64,000 nt of DNA from Pseudomonas coleopterorum (GTDB taxonomy: Bacteria; Pseudomonadota; Gammaproteobacteria; Pseudomonadales; Pseudomonadaceae). The stretch spans positions 3,909,501 through 3,973,500 of the forward strand of contig NZ_FNTZ01000001.1 in assembly GCF_900105555.1 (NCBI RefSeq), written 5' to 3'. The position numbers and the translations under genes were made by a program. Of this stretch, positions 8,671 through 19,549 are shown piece by piece (position 1 is the stretch's first letter; each line of letters begins with the position of its first letter). Below the pieces are notes generated by a model. The model ran no database searches. It was not told where the DNA came from and was given only the letters and a program-made list of their open reading frames with translations.

Positions 8671-9258
8671 TCAGATCAGGTTGCGCAGGTGCGTGCAGTC
8701 CGGCGCATGCCAGTCCGCCAGTTCCGGCCAGAGGTTCTCCGGCTGGTTCACCAGCACCGTGGCGGTACCGGCCGCTCGGCCTGCCTGCAGATCCATTTGA
8801 TGATCGCCCACCATGACCATGTCCGGATGGCGCACGCGCCAGGCGCCGGCCAGGTGTAGCAGACCGGCCGGGTCTGGCTTGTGCGCGGCTTCGTCGCGGC
8901 CCAGCACATCGTCCGGCTGGAAACAGTCGGCGATGCCGATTGCTTGCAGGCTGATATGCGCCAGCTCCCGCGCATTGCGGGTGAGAATCCCCAGGCGATG
9001 ACCACGACCGGCCAGCTCACGCACCAGCTCCACCGCTCCAGGCGCCGCCGTCGAGGCCACGGCCAGGGCCCGCTCGTGTTCGAGCAACCAGGCGTGCTTG
9101 GCTTTCGACTCATGGGCCGGCAAGGCAGCCAGGTGGCCGAGGATGTCGGCCTCGGGCGGAATCTGCAGATGACGGCGAATGGCGGCGAAGTCGTGCACGG
9201 CCACGGTCAGGGTGCCGTCCAGATCGAACACCCAGTGACGGACGCGGGCCAGGCTCAT
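8671..9258 (-). CDS. HAD family hydrolase
   Basis: This 195-residue phosphatase-like protein has HAD motif I (FDLDGTLT; nucleophile Asp12 and acid/base Asp14), motif II near ILTRN, motif III lysine near AAHKPDP and motif IV VGDHQMD. It resembles phosphoglycolate/beta-phosphoglucomutase-type phosphatases. The ATG overlaps the stop of tesB by 4 bp (ATGA), so translation is coupled and this start is secure; longer in-frame sequence upstream lies inside tesB. The substrate is unknown. Confidence 0.93.
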   Translation of the reverse strand: MSLARVRHWVFDLDGTLTVAVHDFAAIRRHLQIPPEADILGHLAALPAHESKAKHAWLLEHERALAVASTAAPGAVELVRELAGRGHRLGILTRNARELAHISLQAIGIADCFQPDDVLGRDEAAHKPDPAGLLHLAGAWRVRHPDMVMVGDHQMDLQAGRAAGTATVLVNQPENLWPELADWHAPDCTHLRNLI

Positions 9259-10124
9259 GACCAGTCCTGCCGATGACGGATCAGACCTTCCTGGGCCGAG
9301 GACGCCACCAACTGGCCGGCGCGGTTGTACACGCTGCCGCGGGCAAAGCCCCGTGCGTTGCCCGCCCAGGGGCTGTCCAGGGCATACAGCAGCCAGTCGT
9401 CGGCGACTAGGTTGCCATGGAACCACAGCGAATGGTCGAGGCTGGCGATCTGCATGTCGCGATGCCAGACCGATTTGCCGTGGGGCAGCAGCGAGGTGGT
9501 CAGCAGGTTGAAGTCGGAAGCGTAGGCCATGACGTACTTATGCAAGGCCGGGGTCTGCGCCAGGGCACCGTCGGCGCGAAACCAGATGTACTTGATCGGG
9601 TCGGTTGGCGATGGATTGTACGGATCACGCTCGGCCACCGGACGCATCTCGATGGGTTTGGCGCACAGCAGCTTGTCGCGCATGTGCGCAGGGATCAGAT
9701 GGGCGACCTGCTGCATCAGCTCAAGCTCGGTGGGCAGGTTTTCCGGGCCGACCACGTCGGGCATCGCGCTCTGGTGAGCAAAGCCCTCTTCGTCGTACTG
9801 GAACGAGGTGGTACCGGTGAAGATGGGCTGGCCCTTCTGCACCGCCGTGACCCGGCGGGTGCTGAAGCTGCCCCCGTCACGCACCCTGTCGACCATGTAC
9901 ACCACGGGTAACTGCGCATCGCCGGGGCGCAGGAAGTAGCCATGCAGGGAGTGCACGTGGCGATCGGGCTCGACCGTCTGGCTGGCAGCCGACAGTGACT
10001 GGCCGAGTACCTGGCCGCCGAACAGCTGCCGAAAGCCCAGGTCCTGGCTGCGACCGCGAAACAGGTTTTCTTCGATGGGTTCCAGGCTCAACAGCTCGAC
10101 CAGATCGTCCAACACATGGCTCAT
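9255..10124 (-). CDS. tesB: Acyl-CoA thioesterase II
   Basis: This 289-residue double-hotdog thioesterase hydrolyses medium- and long-chain acyl-CoA to free acid and CoA. The N-terminal FGGQVLGQSLSAA and HSLHGYFLRPG segments are family signatures. The catalytic Asp204 (YASDF), the following Thr pair (209-210) and Gln278 (SSAQEGL) match the E. coli TesB triad positions closely. It is the first gene of a two-gene operon with the HAD phosphatase. Confidence 0.96.
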   Translation of the reverse strand: MSHVLDDLVELLSLEPIEENLFRGRSQDLGFRQLFGGQVLGQSLSAASQTVEPDRHVHSLHGYFLRPGDAQLPVVYMVDRVRDGGSFSTRRVTAVQKGQPIFTGTTSFQYDEEGFAHQSAMPDVVGPENLPTELELMQQVAHLIPAHMRDKLLCAKPIEMRPVAERDPYNPSPTDPIKYIWFRADGALAQTPALHKYVMAYASDFNLLTTSLLPHGKSVWHRDMQIASLDHSLWFHGNLVADDWLLYALDSPWAGNARGFARGSVYNRAGQLVASSAQEGLIRHRQDWS

Positions 10125-10208
10125 TCAAAACTCCTCGGCACAGGCATTACCCAAATAGGCAGAACCAAATGGGCGCAATGATAGCGGACAGCCACGCCGC
10201 GAACACCT

Positions 10209-10295
10209 GTAGGAGCGGTCATCGGCCGCGAAAACGCGACACGGTACACCTGGCACACCGCAGCGCGTCCTTCGCGGCCACCGGCCGCTCCTACC
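10209..10295. repeat. Inverted repeat of the second REP type (TAGGAGCGG...)
   Basis: TGTAGGAGCGGTCATCGGCC and its imperfect complement (GGCCACCGGCCGCTCCTA) form facing arms about 40 bp apart. The right arm runs over the stop codon of the GNAT gene. This is a different REP family from the GGCAGAGCCCGC type. Confidence 0.7.
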
Positions 10296-10851
10296 GGTTG
10301 TGCTGCCACTGGTCCTGGGTGATGCGGTACAGCATGTGCCGCTGCAACTCGTGCCCTGGCAGGTTCGGATGGTCAAAATCACCCTCCACATCGCGCTGCA
10401 TGCCGATGGACTGCATCACCTTTTCGGACGACGCGTTCGCCACCGCGGTGAACGCCACGACCTCTTCCAGCCCCAGCCTGTCGAAGGCGCAAGCCAGGCA
10501 GGTCCAGGCCGCTTCGCTGGCGAAACCCAGGCCCCAGTGCTCATAGGCCAGGCGCCAGCCGATCTCGGTGGCCGGCGCGAAGGGGGCGTCGAAGCCCACC
10601 TGCCCCAAGCCGGTGAAGCCGATGAACTGCCCGCTGTCCTTGCGCTCCAGCGCCCACAGGCCATAGCCCAATTCGGCGAAATGACCGCGTGCGCGACCGA
10701 TCACTTCGGCGCTCTGCAAACGCCCCAGGGTTTCGGGAAAGTAACGCATGACCCGCGGATCCGCGCACAGGTCGGCAAACGCGGGCAAATCGCTGTCACG
10801 CCACTGACGTAGGATCAGTCGCGCACTTTCAAGTTGGAGGATCTGTTTCAT
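10291..10851 (-). CDS. GNAT family N-acetyltransferase (RimJ/RimL-like)
   Basis: This 186-residue acetyltransferase of the Acetyltransf_3 type has the acetyl-CoA pantetheine region at EIGWRLAYEHWGLGFASEAA and the family's ARLILRQWRDSD start. It probably acetylates a protein N terminus or small amine in the cytosol; the target is unknown. It stands alone between tesB and the GntR gene. Its stop codon lies within a REP arm. Confidence 0.9.
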   Translation of the reverse strand: MKQILQLESARLILRQWRDSDLPAFADLCADPRVMRYFPETLGRLQSAEVIGRARGHFAELGYGLWALERKDSGQFIGFTGLGQVGFDAPFAPATEIGWRLAYEHWGLGFASEAAWTCLACAFDRLGLEEVVAFTAVANASSEKVMQSIGMQRDVEGDFDHPNLPGHELQRHMLYRITQDQWQHNR

Positions 10852-11004
10852 TGCTGATTCCTTGCCGATACCGCCCGCCCCGGTTCGATTCCGAGTTCAC
10901 GGGCACCTTCCCGAATATTTCGAACGCGAGGTCACAAGGGAGTTTTCACGGCAAGACCAACGGCGCATCCGGACATGCGAGCGGACGTGCTACCGCGCTG
11001 CACG

Positions 11005-11670
11005 CTATCGCCGGGTGCTGCGCTCGTACGCCGCGAGCACGGTGCGTTCCGAGCGTACCAGGTACGCTTCGAGCAACTGCGTGGCCTCCTCGGCACGCCC
11101 CTCTTCCAAGCAGTGCAGGATGGAGCCGTTCATGTCCAGGTAGGGCATGTGCAGAAACCGCGGGTCATCGAGCAGGCCGAAGGCCAGTCGCAATTCGGCC
11201 GAGATCTGCGCGTAGAACGCCTCCAATCGGGGGCTGTCGGCCAACTCCACCACCGCCTTGTGGAACATCATGTTGGCCGTGCCCACGGCTTTCCAGTCCT
11301 TGGCCTCGCTGGCCTGCTGGCCCATGGCGACCGCTTCGCGCATGCGCACGGTGCCGGGGTGCAGCGGATAGCCTTGGGCAAGGGCCTGGCACTCGATGAA
11401 ACGGCGGACCCGGTAGATGTCGATGATCGAGGCCATGTCCGGCACCGCCACGGTCACCCCACGGTTCGGCTCGTGCTTGAGCAAACCTTCACGGGTCAGG
11501 CCTCTGAAGGCCTCGCGCAAGGTGTTGCGCGAGATCTGCAGGGTTTCCGCCAGCGCGGCCTCGGACAGGCGCTGGCCGGGAACCAACTCGCCTTCCACCA
11601 GCATTCTGCGAATCTCCTGGGTGATGGATTCACCCAGCGAACGAGGGGGGCACAGCGAGGTGTCGTTCAT
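11005..11670 (-). CDS. GntR family regulator (FCD/FadR type) of the 5-oxoproline operon
   Basis: This 221-residue regulator has an N-terminal winged helix (LSEAALAETLQISRNTLREA, about residues 35-75) and an all-helical FCD effector domain. The ATG at 11670 is preceded by AGGAC and is preferred to a longer upstream reading that lacks a ribosome site. It is divergent from the NRAMP-pxp operon with 254 bp between the starts. A perfect palindrome at 11818-11830 in that gap is a candidate operator. Regulation by 5-oxoproline, glutamate or a related acid is inference from context only. Confidence 0.9.
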   Translation of the reverse strand: MNDTSLCPPRSLGESITQEIRRMLVEGELVPGQRLSEAALAETLQISRNTLREAFRGLTREGLLKHEPNRGVTVAVPDMASIIDIYRVRRFIECQALAQGYPLHPGTVRMREAVAMGQQASEAKDWKAVGTANMMFHKAVVELADSPRLEAFYAQISAELRLAFGLLDDPRFLHMPYLDMNGSILHCLEEGRAEEATQLLEAYLVRSERTVLAAYERSTRR

Positions 11671-11817
11671 GTTCGGTCCTGGTGGAAAAGAGTCCCGGCG
11701 ATGTTCCATCACAGGCCGGTCGCAAGCAAGACCCATGCGGCCTCGGTGCATCATTAAGTAACAGCGACACCCGAAAGCGTTACAAAGTGGTGCATATTGT
11801 GGGTCATACCTGTATTT

Positions 11818-11830
11818 ATTGTTGAACAAT
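11818..11830. promoter_or_regulatory. GntR operator candidate
   Basis: ATTGTTGAACAAT is a perfect odd-length palindrome in the gap between the GntR gene and the NRAMP-type transporter gene. Short TTGT-N3-ACAA-like palindromes are usual for FCD-type GntR regulators. Confidence 0.55.
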
Positions 11831-11924
11831 CCACGCCATGCAGATCAACACTCTTGGCCTTTTATCAGGGTGTTGGCATGCTGATTGCTCTACCACCTGC
11901 ATCCCCCATCGCAGGAACGATGCC

Positions 11925-13172
11925 GTGACACACACAGCCGTGACACAGACCGCCAAGGACTTCACCAAGGCGCGTCGCTCTTCCCTGATTGCCGCGATCT
12001 TCATGATGGCCACTTCGGCCATCGGCCCAGGCTTCATTACCCAGACCGCGACCTTCACGGCCAAGATGGGCGCGGCCTTCGCGTTCGGCATCCTGGCTTC
12101 GATCCTCATCGACTTCGTGGTGCAGTTGAATATCTGGCGTATCGTCACACTGACGCGCATGCGGGCGGCCGACGTAGCCAACAAAGCGATTCCAGGCAGC
12201 GGCTACCTCCTGGCGGTACTGGTCATTTTCGGCGGCGTGGTGTTCAACGTCGGCAACATTGCCGGGGCCGGGCTGGGCCTGAATGCGCTGCTCGGGCTGG
12301 ATCCGAAATGGGGCGGCGCCCTGAGCGCGTTGCTGGCCATCGGTATCTTCATGTCTCACCGCGCTGGCCTGGCAGTGGACCGTATCATCGTCGTGCTGGG
12401 CCTGGTGATGATCGGCATGACCCTGTTCGTTGCCTTTGCCTCGAACCCACCGCTGGGTCAGGCGCTGTACCAGACCATCCTGCCCGAGACGGTGGATTTT
12501 GCCATCATCACCACCATCGTCGGCGGCACGGTAGGTGGTTACATCACCTACGCCGGTGCGCATCGTCTGCTGGACCGTGGCACTACGGGGATCGAGAACC
12601 TGCAGGCGGTGAACAAGGCTGCCCTGAGCGGCATCCTGGTGACCGGCCTGATGCGCTACATCCTGTTTCTCGCCATTCTCGGAGTGGTTGCCAGTGGCGT
12701 GGTCATCGACATCTCGGGCCAGGGTGCCAATCCGGCGGCTCAGGCTTTTCAGGCCACCGCAGGTGAATTCGGCCTGCGTATTTTCGGCTTGATCCTGTGG
12801 GCGGCTGCCATTACGAGCGTAATCGGCGCGGCATACACCTCGATCTCGTTCATCACCGTGTTCTCGCCCAACATCAGCGAGAAGGCGCGCAACCGCGCCA
12901 CCACCATTTTCATCGGCGTGTCGCTGCTCGTCTTTGTCCTGATGGGTACGCCGCCTGCCGCATTGCTGCTCTTCGCCGGCGGTTTCAACGGTCTGATCCT
13001 GCCCATCGGGCTGAGTATCTTTATCTACGTCGGCTGGCGCCGGTCGGACCTCATGGACGGCTACCATTATCCTCGCTGGCTGCTGGTGCTGGGTGTATTG
13101 ACCTGCCTGCTCACCTGGTACATGGCGATCAAGTCGGTCGGACCAATCTTCGCCTTCCTCAAGGTCGTATGA
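11925..13172 (+). CDS. NRAMP-fold transporter (YcsG-like) of the pxp operon
   Basis: This 415-residue inner-membrane protein has about 11 hydrophobic segments and is related to the NRAMP family. The start is taken as GTG 11925, 8 bases after CAGGAA. The first helix has [14 protein letters not shown] where metal-transporting NRAMPs have a DPGN motif, and the MPHN motif of helix 6 is absent ([11 protein letters not shown]). Metal binding as in MntH is therefore unlikely. B. subtilis YcsG is an analogous NRAMP-like protein in the ycsFGI-kip operon. Together with the PxpABC genes downstream this suggests uptake of 5-oxoproline or a related amide acid; that is inference. Confidence 0.85.
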   Translation: MTHTAVTQTAKDFTKARRSSLIAAIFMMATSAIGPGFITQTATFTAKMGAAFAFGILASILIDFVVQLNIWRIVTLTRMRAADVANKAIPGSGYLLAVLVIFGGVVFNVGNIAGAGLGLNALLGLDPKWGGALSALLAIGIFMSHRAGLAVDRIIVVLGLVMIGMTLFVAFASNPPLGQALYQTILPETVDFAIITTIVGGTVGGYITYAGAHRLLDRGTTGIENLQAVNKAALSGILVTGLMRYILFLAILGVVASGVVIDISGQGANPAAQAFQATAGEFGLRIFGLILWAAAITSVIGAAYTSISFITVFSPNISEKARNRATTIFIGVSLLVFVLMGTPPAALLLFAGGFNGLILPIGLSIFIYVGWRRSDLMDGYHYPRWLLVLGVLTCLLTWYMAIKSVGPIFAFLKVV

Positions 13173-13200
13173 GCCAGAACAACTACAAGGAATCTCCCCA

Positions 13201-13971
13201 ATGCCAAGCATAGATATCAACAGCGACCTGGGTGAAAGCTTCGGCGCCTGGAGCATGGGCGACGACGACGCCATGCTCGACATCGTGACCAGCGCCAATG
13301 TCGCCTGCGGCTTCCATGCGGGCGATCCGGCCGGCATCCTGCGCACCCTCAAGGCGGCTGCGGCCAGGCAGGTCAGCATCGGCGCCCATGTGTCCTACCC
13401 GGACAAGGTCGGTTTCGGTCGCCGCAACATGGACGTGGCCAGCGACGAGCTGACCGCCGACGTCATCTACCAGATCGGCGCGCTGCAGGGCCTGGCCCAG
13501 GCCGCGGGCACCCGCGTCAGCTACGTCAAGCCCCATGGCGCGCTGTACAACACCATCGCCCACGATCGCCGCCAGGGGCTGGCCGTGATCGCTGCCATCC
13601 GCGCGGTCGATCCTGGCCTGGTACTGGTGGCCCTGGCCGGTTCGAGCCTGATCGAACTGGCCCGTGAAGAAGGCCTGACGTGCGTCGCCGAAGCCTTCGC
13701 CGATCGCGCCTACACGCCTGAAGGCACCTTGGTGTCGCGTCGCGAGCCCGGTGCCGTGCTGCACGATCCACAACTCATTGGCCAACGCATGCTGCGCCTG
13801 GTCGAGGGAGGCACCCTGGAGGCCATCGACGGCAGCATCACCCGCATCCAGGCCGATTCCATCTGCGTGCACGGCGACAGCCCGGCCGCCGTGGCCATGG
13901 CCCGCGAACTGCGGCGCGTGCTGGAGCAGGCGAACATGCAACTGCAGCCGTTTGCCGGAGGCCGACCATGA
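13201..13971 (+). CDS. pxpA: 5-oxoprolinase subunit A (LamB/YcsF family)
   Basis: This 256-residue cytosolic protein has the family start [13 protein letters not shown] and the conserved [21 protein letters not shown] and [10 protein letters not shown] segments of a metal-dependent TIM-like fold. With PxpB and PxpC it forms the bacterial ATP-dependent 5-oxoprolinase, which opens 5-oxo-L-proline to L-glutamate. It starts 28 bp after the transporter gene and overlaps the DUF1445 gene by 4 bp. Confidence 0.95.
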   Translation: MPSIDINSDLGESFGAWSMGDDDAMLDIVTSANVACGFHAGDPAGILRTLKAAAARQVSIGAHVSYPDKVGFGRRNMDVASDELTADVIYQIGALQGLAQAAGTRVSYVKPHGALYNTIAHDRRQGLAVIAAIRAVDPGLVLVALAGSSLIELAREEGLTCVAEAFADRAYTPEGTLVSRREPGAVLHDPQLIGQRMLRLVEGGTLEAIDGSITRIQADSICVHGDSPAAVAMARELRRVLEQANMQLQPFAGGRP

Positions 13972-14774
13972 GCGCACTCGAACGCGCAGCGAAGAGCGCC
14001 ATCGAGGCCGCTCGGGCAGCCCGCGCCGACTACCGCGGCGGGCGGGTAGCGCCTTCCGCTGGCATCGCCCCAGGCATGACCCAGGCCAACCTGATCGCCC
14101 TGCCCCGCGACTGGGCCTATGATTTTCTGCTGTACGCCCAGCGCAATCCGAAAGCCTGTCCGATCCTCGACGTCACCGATGCCGGCAGTCCGCACACCGT
14201 ACTGGCCGCGGGCGCAGACCTGCGCACCGACCTGCCGCTGTACCGTGTCTGGCGCAACGGCCAATTGGTCGAAGAGATCAGCGACGCCCGCCACGCCTGG
14301 GCCGAGCACGACGACATGGTGACCTTTCTCATCGGTTGCAGCTTCACCTTCGAAACCGCGCTGCAGGAAGCGGGCATCGAAGTCCGGCACATCGCCGATG
14401 GCAGCAACGTGCCGATGTACCTGAGCAACCGTGCCTGCCGCCCCGCCGGGCGGCTGCGCGGTGACATGGTGGTGTCCATGCGCCCGATCCGCGCCGACCG
14501 TGTGGCCGAAGCCTGCACCATCACCGCCCGCTATCCCTCGGTGCATGGCGCGCCGGTGCACGTGGGCGACGCGGCGCTGCTGGGCATCGCCGACCTGGCC
14601 CGTCCCGACTTCGGCGACGCCGTGCGCATCGAACCGGGCGAAGTACCGGTGTTCTGGGCCTGTGGGGTCACGCCCCAGGCAGCGGTCATGGCCTCGGGTG
14701 TGCCGTTCGCCATCACCCATTCGCCGGGCCATATGTTCATCACCGACGTGCCTGACAGCACGTATCACGTCTAG
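13968..14774 (+). CDS. Putative hydro-lyase, DUF1445/UPF0317 family (YcsI-like)
   Basis: This 268-residue protein carries the family's conserved [41 protein letters not shown] and SPGHMFITD segments. It overlaps pxpA by 4 bp and precedes the PxpBC fusion by 9 bp, as YcsI lies among the ycs/kip genes of B. subtilis. The mammalian D-glutamate cyclase (DGLUCY), which interconverts D-glutamate and 5-oxo-D-proline with loss of water, contains a UPF0317-type region. A role in making 5-oxoproline available to PxpABC, for example from D-glutamate, is a reasonable but untested inference. Confidence 0.88.
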   Translation: MSALERAAKSAIEAARAARADYRGGRVAPSAGIAPGMTQANLIALPRDWAYDFLLYAQRNPKACPILDVTDAGSPHTVLAAGADLRTDLPLYRVWRNGQLVEEISDARHAWAEHDDMVTFLIGCSFTFETALQEAGIEVRHIADGSNVPMYLSNRACRPAGRLRGDMVVSMRPIRADRVAEACTITARYPSVHGAPVHVGDAALLGIADLARPDFGDAVRIEPGEVPVFWACGVTPQAAVMASGVPFAITHSPGHMFITDVPDSTYHV

Positions 14775-14783
14775 GAGATTGCC

Positions 14784-16399
14784 GTGCGTTTTCTACCGGT
14801 CAACCTGGACACCCTGATGGTCGAACTCGACGACCTCGAGCAGACCCTGGCCCTGTTCGACGCCTTGAGCGCCGAGCCGATCGCCGGCGTGGAAGAAATC
14901 ATTCCGGCCGCGCGGACGCTGCTGATCCAGTTCCGCCCCAGCGCCATCACTCGGCAGACGCTGGTCGATCAACTCGCCCGGCGCGATGCCAGCCAGCGCC
15001 GTGCCGTCGAGCAGCGGCGGGTGGAGATCCCGGTGCACTACAACGGCGAAGACCTGGACGAGGTGGCCGCGCTGTTGCAGATCAGCCGCGAGGAAGTGAT
15101 TCGACGCCACACCGCCGAGGACTACAGCGTCGCCTTCTGTGGCTTCGCCCCGGGATTCGGCTACCTGACCGGCGGCGCCGGATTCCAGGTGCCGCGCCGG
15201 AAGACGCCGCGCACGCGCATCCCTGCGGGCGCCGTAGCGCTGGCGGGTGAATTCAGTGGCATCTACCCCAAGGCCAGCCCCGGTGGCTGGCAGATCATCG
15301 GCGTTACGCCCTTGCAGATGTGGGACCTGGAGCGCGCCGAACCGGCGCTGTTGCGGCCCGGTTACAGGGTCCGCTTCGTCGATGCCGGACCTCTGGCTGC
15401 GGGGGGACTACCCGCACCGGCTGCGCCCGCCGCGGCCCTGCCGCCGAGCGGCGCTTACCTGCAGATTCTCAGCCCCGGCCTGCACAGCGTGCTGCAGGAC
15501 ACCGGCCGCATCGGCCAGACCGGCCAGGGCGTGTCCCGCTCCGGCGCGCTGGACCTGGGCGCCCTGCGCGCCGCCAACCGCGCCGTCGGCAACCGCTCGG
15601 ACATGGCCTGCGTGGAAACCGTGCTCGGCGGCCTGCGCTTCACCTGCCATGGCCACGCGGTGATCGCCGTCACCGGCGCACAGACCCCGGTGACCCTCAC
15701 CAGTGCCAGTGGCCTGCAATGGCCTGTGGACAACTATCGGCCCATCGAACTGGCGCCGGGCGACACCGTCACCCTGGGTACGCCCAGCGCTGGACTGCGC
15801 AGCTACCTGGCGATCCGCGGGGGCTTCGACGTGACGCCGGTGCTCGGCAGCCTGTCGACCGACACCCTGGCCCAGGTCGGCCCGCCCGCCCTGGCCACCG
15901 GCGACCACTTGGGGTTCACATCGCCGACGGGCGGCACCAGCGTGTCGCTCAGTGAAGCCCCGGCGTTTGCCCTGCCGAAAACCACCGACACCGTCACTCT
16001 GGATGTGCTGATGGGCCCGCGCAGCGACTGGTTCACCGCCGACGCCATCGAGCGCCTGAGCAGCCAGCCGTGGCAGGTCACCGCACAGTCCAACCGCGTC
16101 GGCATTCGCCTGGCCGGTGAAACGCCGCTGGAACGCAGCAATCACCAGGAGTTGCCCAGCGAAGGCACCGCCGTGGGCGCCATTCAGGTACCCGCCAGCG
16201 GCCAGCCGGTGCTGTTCCTCGCCGACCACCCGCTGACCGGCGGCTACCCGGTGATCGCCGTGGTCGCCAGCTACCACCTCGATCTGGCAGGACAGATACC
16301 GGTCAACGCCTGGATTCGCTTCAACCCGGTGGCCGCCTTCGAAGCGCTACAGCCCACCGCGCCTGCCCCTTCTTCACCTGCCGATGTGGAACGCCTTCC

Positions 16400-16403
<4 letters not shown>
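14784..16403 (+). CDS. pxpBC: Fused 5-oxoprolinase subunits B and C (KipI-KipA)
   Basis: This 539-residue protein joins two proteins that are separate in E. coli and B. subtilis. Residues 1 to about 205 are PxpB/KipI ([39 protein letters not shown]). After an Ala/Pro-rich linker, residues about 215-530 are PxpC/KipA ([30 protein letters not shown]). The same pair occurs at the N-terminal side of urea amidolyase. With PxpA it should carry out ATP-driven ring opening of 5-oxoproline. It overlaps the biotin carboxylase gene by 4 bp. The short form of the start (GTG 14784) fits the 9-bp gap. Confidence 0.93.
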
Positions 16404-18139
<1,736 letters not shown>

Positions 18140-18167
18140 TCGGTGGCTGCAGGCCTAGCAGCAGCCG

Positions 18168-18196
18168 GCGGCACCGGGCCCTGGCCCAGGTGCCGC
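18168..18196 (+). terminator. Strong stem-loop after the pxp operon
   Basis: GCGGCACC and GGTGCCGC close an almost perfect GC-rich hairpin with inner GGGCC/GGCCC pairing, 29 bp after the biotin carboxylase stop. No T-run follows on this strand, so simple Rho-independent action is uncertain. Confidence 0.5.
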
Positions 18197-18296
18197 GACA
18201 TGGAAAAAGCCCAGCCAGACGGGTCGCGCATCTGGAATAATGCCCGCCTTCGGCACACACGGCACTCCATGGATCTCCTGCACAAGGCTTGCGACA

Positions 18297-19211
18297 ATGC
18301 TTTCGATAGTGGCTTCACTCCTGCCCATCCTGCTGGCGTTGGCCGGCGGCTGGGTGTTGGCAATCTTCATCAGCCCCGAGCTGCGTCATCGGCTGGTGAA
18401 GCTGATCACCCCGTTCATCTGGCTGCTGCTGTTCTCGATCGGCTACGAATTCGGTAACGTCCTGGGCGCCCTGAACTCGGCGCGTGAATCGGCGCTCACC
18501 GCGCTGGTCTTCGCCCTGCTGACGACTGCGGTGCCGTGGTTGTTGCTCTCTCGGGGCACCAGTGCCGTGGTGCCACGCCCGACGTCGGACCGCCAAGGGC
18601 TGGCAGGGATCATCCCGCCGCTCAAGGAATGCCTGATCGCGCTGCTGGCCCTGGCTTTGGGCGTTGGCCTGTATCACCTGTGGGGCGCGGCCGACGGCTC
18701 GGGCTTTGGCTGGCCTTCGACCAGCTACTTCCTCTATGTACTGATCGTGCTGGTCGGGCTGGACCTCTACGGAGTCAGGCCCGACCCGTCGTGGTACTCG
18801 CTGCGCACCTTGAAGATTCCCGCCATGGTGGTGATCGGTTCGCTGCTCGGCGGCCTGCTGGCGGCCTGGGCGACCGGCCAGCCGTTAGCCATCTCCCTCG
18901 CGCTGTCCAGTGGCTTCGGCTGGTTTACCCTGTCCGGAGTGATGGTGGGCCACCATGCCGGTGAAGCGTTCGGCGCCATGGCCCTGTTGACCGACCTGTT
19001 TCGCGAGATCCTGGCCATCGGTCTGCTGTACAGCCTGGGTGCCCGGCGACCCTTGCAATGCATCGCCGCAGGCGGCGCCACGTCGCTGGATTCGACGTTG
19101 CCGATCGTCAAGCAGAAGTGCCCGCCCGAATTGCTGCCCGTAGCGCTGGTCAGCGGTTTTCTGCTGACCGTGATCGGGCCCTTGCTGATGGTGTTTTTCC
19201 TCACCGTATGA
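18297..19211 (+). CDS. lysO: Lysine exporter LysO family protein (YbjE/DUF340)
   Basis: This 304-residue inner-membrane protein has about eight hydrophobic segments and the family layout of E. coli LysO (YbjE, 299 residues), which exports L-lysine. Conserved stretches include FIWLLLFSIGYEFG, SGFGWFTLSGVMVG and GGATSLDSTLPIVK. The ATG at 18297 has AAGG upstream; an earlier in-frame codon at 18240 is less likely. It is separated from the pxp operon by a hairpin and probably has its own promoter. It belongs to the conserved chromosomal order rather than to the 5-oxoproline system. Confidence 0.85.
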   Translation: MLSIVASLLPILLALAGGWVLAIFISPELRHRLVKLITPFIWLLLFSIGYEFGNVLGALNSARESALTALVFALLTTAVPWLLLSRGTSAVVPRPTSDRQGLAGIIPPLKECLIALLALALGVGLYHLWGAADGSGFGWPSTSYFLYVLIVLVGLDLYGVRPDPSWYSLRTLKIPAMVVIGSLLGGLLAAWATGQPLAISLALSSGFGWFTLSGVMVGHHAGEAFGAMALLTDLFREILAIGLLYSLGARRPLQCIAAGGATSLDSTLPIVKQKCPPELLPVALVSGFLLTVIGPLLMVFFLTV

Positions 19212-19212
19212 G

Positions 19213-19477
19213 TTATGCACATCGCGACAGCCGGTGGATAAGTTACACACAATGGCTGTGCAACCGCCTGTGGATAATCTGCGCATAAGCGAATGAAGCC
19301 CCGCGCAGCCGGGGCCTTGGGCGATGCGATCATTTTTTGATCAGCTTTGCAGGGCGGTTTTACGCGAACTCCGCGAGTTACTCACATCCGCTGTGCAGCC
19401 GCATGTGGATAACCTGCGCAAAACAGGCCACAGGCCGCATACGGCAAGGCTTTCAGAGCGTCGATCAAATTTTGATC
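19213..19477. promoter_or_regulatory. DnaA-box-rich intergenic region with duplicated 33-bp element
   Basis: The 338-bp gap between lysO and the flavoprotein gene holds four DnaA-box-like nonamers: TTATGCACA (19213-19221, matches TTWTNCACA), GGTGGATAA (19233-19241, one mismatch), and two exact TGTGGATAA boxes (19269-19277, 19404-19412). The last two lie within a 33-bp element present twice (19256-19288 and 19391-19423, 29 of 33 identical). Two GATC-flanked palindromes follow each copy: GATCATTTTTTGATC (19328-19342) and GATCAAATTTTGATC (19463-19477). No replication genes are near. Confidence 0.65.
19298..19315 (+). terminator. Candidate terminator hairpin after lysO
   Basis: GCCCCG-CGCAGC-CGGGGC forms a 6-bp GC stem with a 6-base loop; a T6 run comes 15 bases later within the next palindrome. 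It is the only likely transcription end for lysO in this gap. Confidence 0.4.
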
Positions 19478-19549
19478 AGTGGCGCGCGTGAATACAGAAG
19501 CGGAACGGGGCGTGTAGAATTCGCCTTCTTTTTCTGTCGATCCGTTTCC

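Noticed and set aside
11925..13172. Manganese transporter MntH
   Set aside because: The DPGN and MPHN metal motifs are absent and the gene is inside the 5-oxoproline operon.
19212..19549. Chromosomal origin of replication
   Set aside because: The usual origin neighbours (dnaA, dnaN, gyrB, rpmH, parAB) are missing; the DnaA boxes are better seen as a secondary DnaA-binding site.
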